Positions 8,401-9,450 of a stretch of 9,450 bases of DNA are shown one piece after another. Position 1 is the stretch's first letter, and each line of letters starts with the position of its first letter. A program made the translations under genes and the position numbers. Origin of the DNA: Thermoflexales bacterium. GTDB lineage: Bacteria; Chloroflexota; Anaerolineae; Fen-1058. The notes below the pieces were generated by a model that saw only the letters and a program-made list of their open reading frames with translations, ran no database searches and was not told the origin of the DNA. The stretch lies in NCBI GenBank assembly GCA_016931085.1, contig JAFGFO010000057.1:1-9450 (forward strand), written 5' to 3'.

Positions 8401-8478
8401 TTCGATGAGCAAGCCAATAGTGGGTCGCCGGTGTCGTAAGGTCGTGCCTGTTGTGTCAACTGCTTGCATGTTTTCCAT
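5470..8478 (-). CDS. Sugar-sensing SpoIIE-type phosphatase: LacI-like ligand domain, GAF-like, PAS, PP2C
   Basis: Predicted cytoplasmic signalling protein of 1002 residues. Domains in order: a periplasmic-binding-like LacI effector domain (about 18-300; RPTIGLLIE start, VASDDSAAYDAL, VAIIGFDD, closing IVRESCGC); a helical region (310-440); a GAF-like domain (about 464-595); a PAS domain (about 608-727; NVPDDIYFKDLN to GTSRDITE); a coiled-coil-like linker (727-770); and a SpoIIE/PP2C phosphatase (about 780-1000). Phosphatase metal-site motifs are present: GGDYYD (Asp797), IGDVTGHG (Asp815), YTDG (Asp939) and DDI (Asp991-992). There is no helix-turn-helix, signal peptide or membrane helix. Known SpoIIE-family enzymes dephosphorylate anti-sigma antagonists; here the signal is probably a sugar. 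The start at 8478 has AAAGG 5 bases upstream, overlapping the end of the permease gene 9 bases away, so coupled translation is likely. The ATG at 8469 is a weaker alternative. Partner and ligand are unknown. Confidence 0.92.
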   Translation of the reverse strand: MENMQAVDTTGTTLRHRRPTIGLLIETVHDAWSNKVWLYAADAARQQGANMVCFPARILCDPRGDGFWGQANILYELISAARLDGLIAMPACLGMFVGPEEIEKFCIKFKLPLVSLEMAFDDIPHVLSNDYLSMREAVIHLVEFHARRRLLFDLVMPGHAGQEERYRAYAEVLAEYGLELDDRLVFRTYGRDIFAQLLDERQLRPGLDFDAVVASDDSAAYDALGTLQARGIRVPEEVAIIGFDDRAIARTVTPSLTSVRPPYQGETWKAVEMLLAMIEGKEVAHQVTLTGDLIVRESCGCSSPIVRQARVELALAGKPERIDLSTRREPILAAMQAAMRAPAAELDSDWAERLFDDFSADLLEPGAEGQSSFVAALGALLQRTAREEGDVRAWHAPLSALHHHTLTCLAGDGAALPRAESLLHQARVLVGERAQRAQVRQAFLANQQAQLLQEVGQALVTTHGLVELADVLARELPRLAIPSCSLALYEDAQPYEYPQPAPESSWLIMAYNEGGRVELDANVQRFPSHLLAPNGVWPPAEGEPPGCPHSLLLEPLYFREQQLGFALFEVGPRDGAIYNALRTQISSALQGTLLVQRVQEHAAEVARQKYILDTFMDNVPDDIYFKDLNCRIIRVNKAHARRLGFSDPAEEIGRSDLDFFPNKEEAQAKYDEEQEIIRTGQPILNAEERLVFPDGRVCWSLITKMPLRNERGAVIGTFGTSRDITELKRTQQALEHANQEIGSLNEQLKEENLRMSAELDIARRLQKMILPSSEELDQIEGVDVVGYMKPADEVGGDYYDVLKIKGGMLHIGIGDVTGHGLESGVLMLMTQTAIRTLIEHGETDPVKFVTTLNSTIYKNAQRMKTKKILTFALVRHQRGQLKIVGQHESVLVVRRGGRVEMIDTMNLGFPIGLDGQIDRWIAEATVQLGPQDSAVLYTDGIVEACNEHDELYGLERLCSVLGQHWDQPPAAMRQAVIEDVERFVGKQKLYDDIVLVVLKQKP

Positions 8479-8487
8479 TGATACCTT

Positions 8488-9330
8488 TCATTTGATACTC
8501 CCCGCCATAACACCCTTGGTGAGTGTCCTTTGGAAGAGAACGAAGAAAATGATACACGGGAGGATGCCAAGTAAAGCGGCCGCACTCTGAAGAGTAATGA
8601 CGACATTGCGTTCTCCCCTGGCCAGGGCCATGGCAACCGGGACCGTGTAATTACGGCTCGAGATAAGAAAGATCAAGGGCAGGAAAAAGTCATTCCATTC
8701 CCCGATGAAGAAGAACACAAAGAGCACCGAGAGGGTTGGCATACTGAGCGGCATGACAATCCGTCCCAAGAGTTGCAGCTTGCTGCAGCCATCGATCATC
8801 GCCGCTTCAAGCACCTCCCTGTCAAATGCGCCCAACACCGAGGTCATCAAGTAGGTCCCAAAAGAAGCGGAAAGCGCCGTCGCCGTCAGGATGACCGCCA
8901 GGCTGTTGTCATACAGCCCGATCAGCTTGTAGAAATAGTACAAAGGATAGACCAGCGACTCGAGCGGCAACGCCATCGCCATCATAAAGAACAAAAGAGC
9001 CCAAGTCTTTCCCCTGAACTTGCCTATCCCCAGGGCAAATGCGTTAAGCAATGATATTCCAACGGCGAGCGCCGCTGTCGATAGACTGATGATCAAGCTG
9101 TTAATCAAGAGCCTCGTGTAATTTGTCGATCTCCAGACATAGATCAGCATATCCAGGTTTAGACTTTGGGGCAGACTCATGGGACCACTGGCCTGGTACT
9201 CGGCTTCGGTCTTGAAGGCGTTCATCATCACGATGGCCATCGGAAAGAGTATGACGACCAACACCACGCCCAAGACAATCAAGGCAAGGTATTTACCCAC
9301 TTCGTTGGCGATCCGATATTTACTGACCAT
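8488..9330 (-). CDS. Carbohydrate ABC transporter permease, CUT1 family (MalG type)
   Basis: Inner-membrane subunit of a sugar importer, 280 residues, a normal length for the family. Six membrane helices can be read (about 14-36, 74-98, 110-132, 143-163, 198-222 and 248-268), with the ATPase-contact EAA loop at 175-198 (EAAMIDGCSKLQLLGRIVMP) and the usual glycine two positions after the Asp. The C-terminus, ending VMAGSIK, is typical of the family. The frame can be extended to a TTG at 9336, but GGGAGAG at 9337-9343 touches that codon and sits 6 bases before the ATG at 9330, so the ATG is chosen. A MalF-type partner and a family 1 sugar-binding protein would be expected upstream, beyond the right edge; neither is seen here. 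The phosphatase gene follows after 9 bases. Confidence 0.95.
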   Translation of the reverse strand: MVSKYRIANEVGKYLALIVLGVVLVVILFPMAIVMMNAFKTEAEYQASGPMSLPQSLNLDMLIYVWRSTNYTRLLINSLIISLSTAALAVGISLLNAFALGIGKFRGKTWALLFFMMAMALPLESLVYPLYYFYKLIGLYDNSLAVILTATALSASFGTYLMTSVLGAFDREVLEAAMIDGCSKLQLLGRIVMPLSMPTLSVLFVFFFIGEWNDFFLPLIFLISSRNYTVPVAMALARGERNVVITLQSAAALLGILPCIIFFVLFQRTLTKGVMAGSIK

Positions 9331-9336
9331 CGGCAA

Positions 9337-9344
9337 CTCTCCCT
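9337..9344 (-). promoter_or_regulatory. Ribosome binding site that fixes the MalG-type start
   Basis: AGGGAGAG on the minus strand lies 6 bases before the ATG at 9330-9328. The alternative TTG start at 9336 would directly abut it with no spacer, so the longer form is unlikely. Confidence 0.75.
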
Positions 9345-9367
9345 AGGAGCTTGTCGGAGAGACCTCC

Positions 9368-9443
9368 GTAGGGCAGGTTTCCATACCTGCCGCAAGCCTG
9401 GCGGCTATCCGCAGGACGCCTTTGGCGTAGAAAGCCGCCCTAC
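9368..9443. repeat. 76-bp palindromic element with imperfect terminal inverted repeats
   Basis: The ends 9368-9383 and 9428-9443 are inverted copies matching at 13 of 16 positions, the outer seven (GTAGGGC) being perfect. Inside are more self-complementary pairs: GGCAGGT/ACCTGCC (9372-9378 with 9385-9391), GGCGGCT/AGCCGCC (9400-9406 with 9433-9439) and ACGCC/GGCGT (9416-9420 with 9424-9428). No reading frame is supported in 9345-9450. It looks like a dispersed structured repeat (REP- or MITE-like) lying upstream of the MalG-type permease; whether it repeats elsewhere in the genome cannot be seen here. It might act as a terminator or mRNA stabiliser between an upstream gene and the permease. 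Confidence 0.6.
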
Positions 9444-9450
9444 AAAATCG

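Noticed and set aside
7129..8439. Plus-strand open frame of 436 codons
   Set aside because: Antisense to the LacI-like and helical parts of the phosphatase protein; composition (Arg, His, Gly, Gln rich) is that of a shadow frame.
9331..9336. TTG start giving a MalG-type protein two residues longer
   Set aside because: The only ribosome binding site touches the TTG with no spacer, whereas it is well spaced for the ATG at 9330.

Overview
The window looks like a sugar-utilisation locus from a GC-rich member of the Chloroflexota, probably Anaerolineae or Caldilineae. The strongest lineage clue is the solute-binding lipoprotein: after its lipobox it carries a valine/glutamate/lysine-rich repeat linker that ends in a TATP stretch, a style common in Chloroflexota binding proteins. 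The assignment rests on recalled family knowledge, with no database search.

All five genes lie on the minus strand, so transcription runs from high to low coordinates. In that order they are: a CUT1 (MalG-type) sugar ABC permease (9330-8488); a 1002-residue signalling protein joining a LacI-type sugar-binding domain, a GAF-like domain, a PAS domain and a SpoIIE/PP2C phosphatase (8478-5470); a YicI-type GH31 alpha-xylosidase (5402-3051); a large family 5 (peptide/oligosaccharide) binding lipoprotein (2989-899); and a DppB-type permease (824-1) that runs off the left edge. Gaps are 9, 67, 61 and 74 bases, so the run could be one transcript or two overlapping units. No clear promoter was found in any gap.

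Inferred scheme: an Opp/Dpp-type importer whose lipoprotein captures an oligosaccharide, plausibly a xyloglucan fragment, and a cytoplasmic alpha-xylosidase that removes terminal alpha-xylosyl units. The phosphatase protein lacks the DNA-binding domain expected of a LacI regulator. It probably reports sugar binding by dephosphorylating a partner protein, but no STAS or RsbW-like partner is visible here.

The non-coding parts also hold structure. A perfect 15-bp hairpin with a T-rich tail lies between the lipoprotein and DppB genes. The alpha-xylosidase leader has a four-run G-quadruplex motif followed by four 7-bp tandem repeats and the ribosome binding site. A 76-bp element with imperfect terminal inverted repeats lies at the right edge, upstream of the MalG-type permease.
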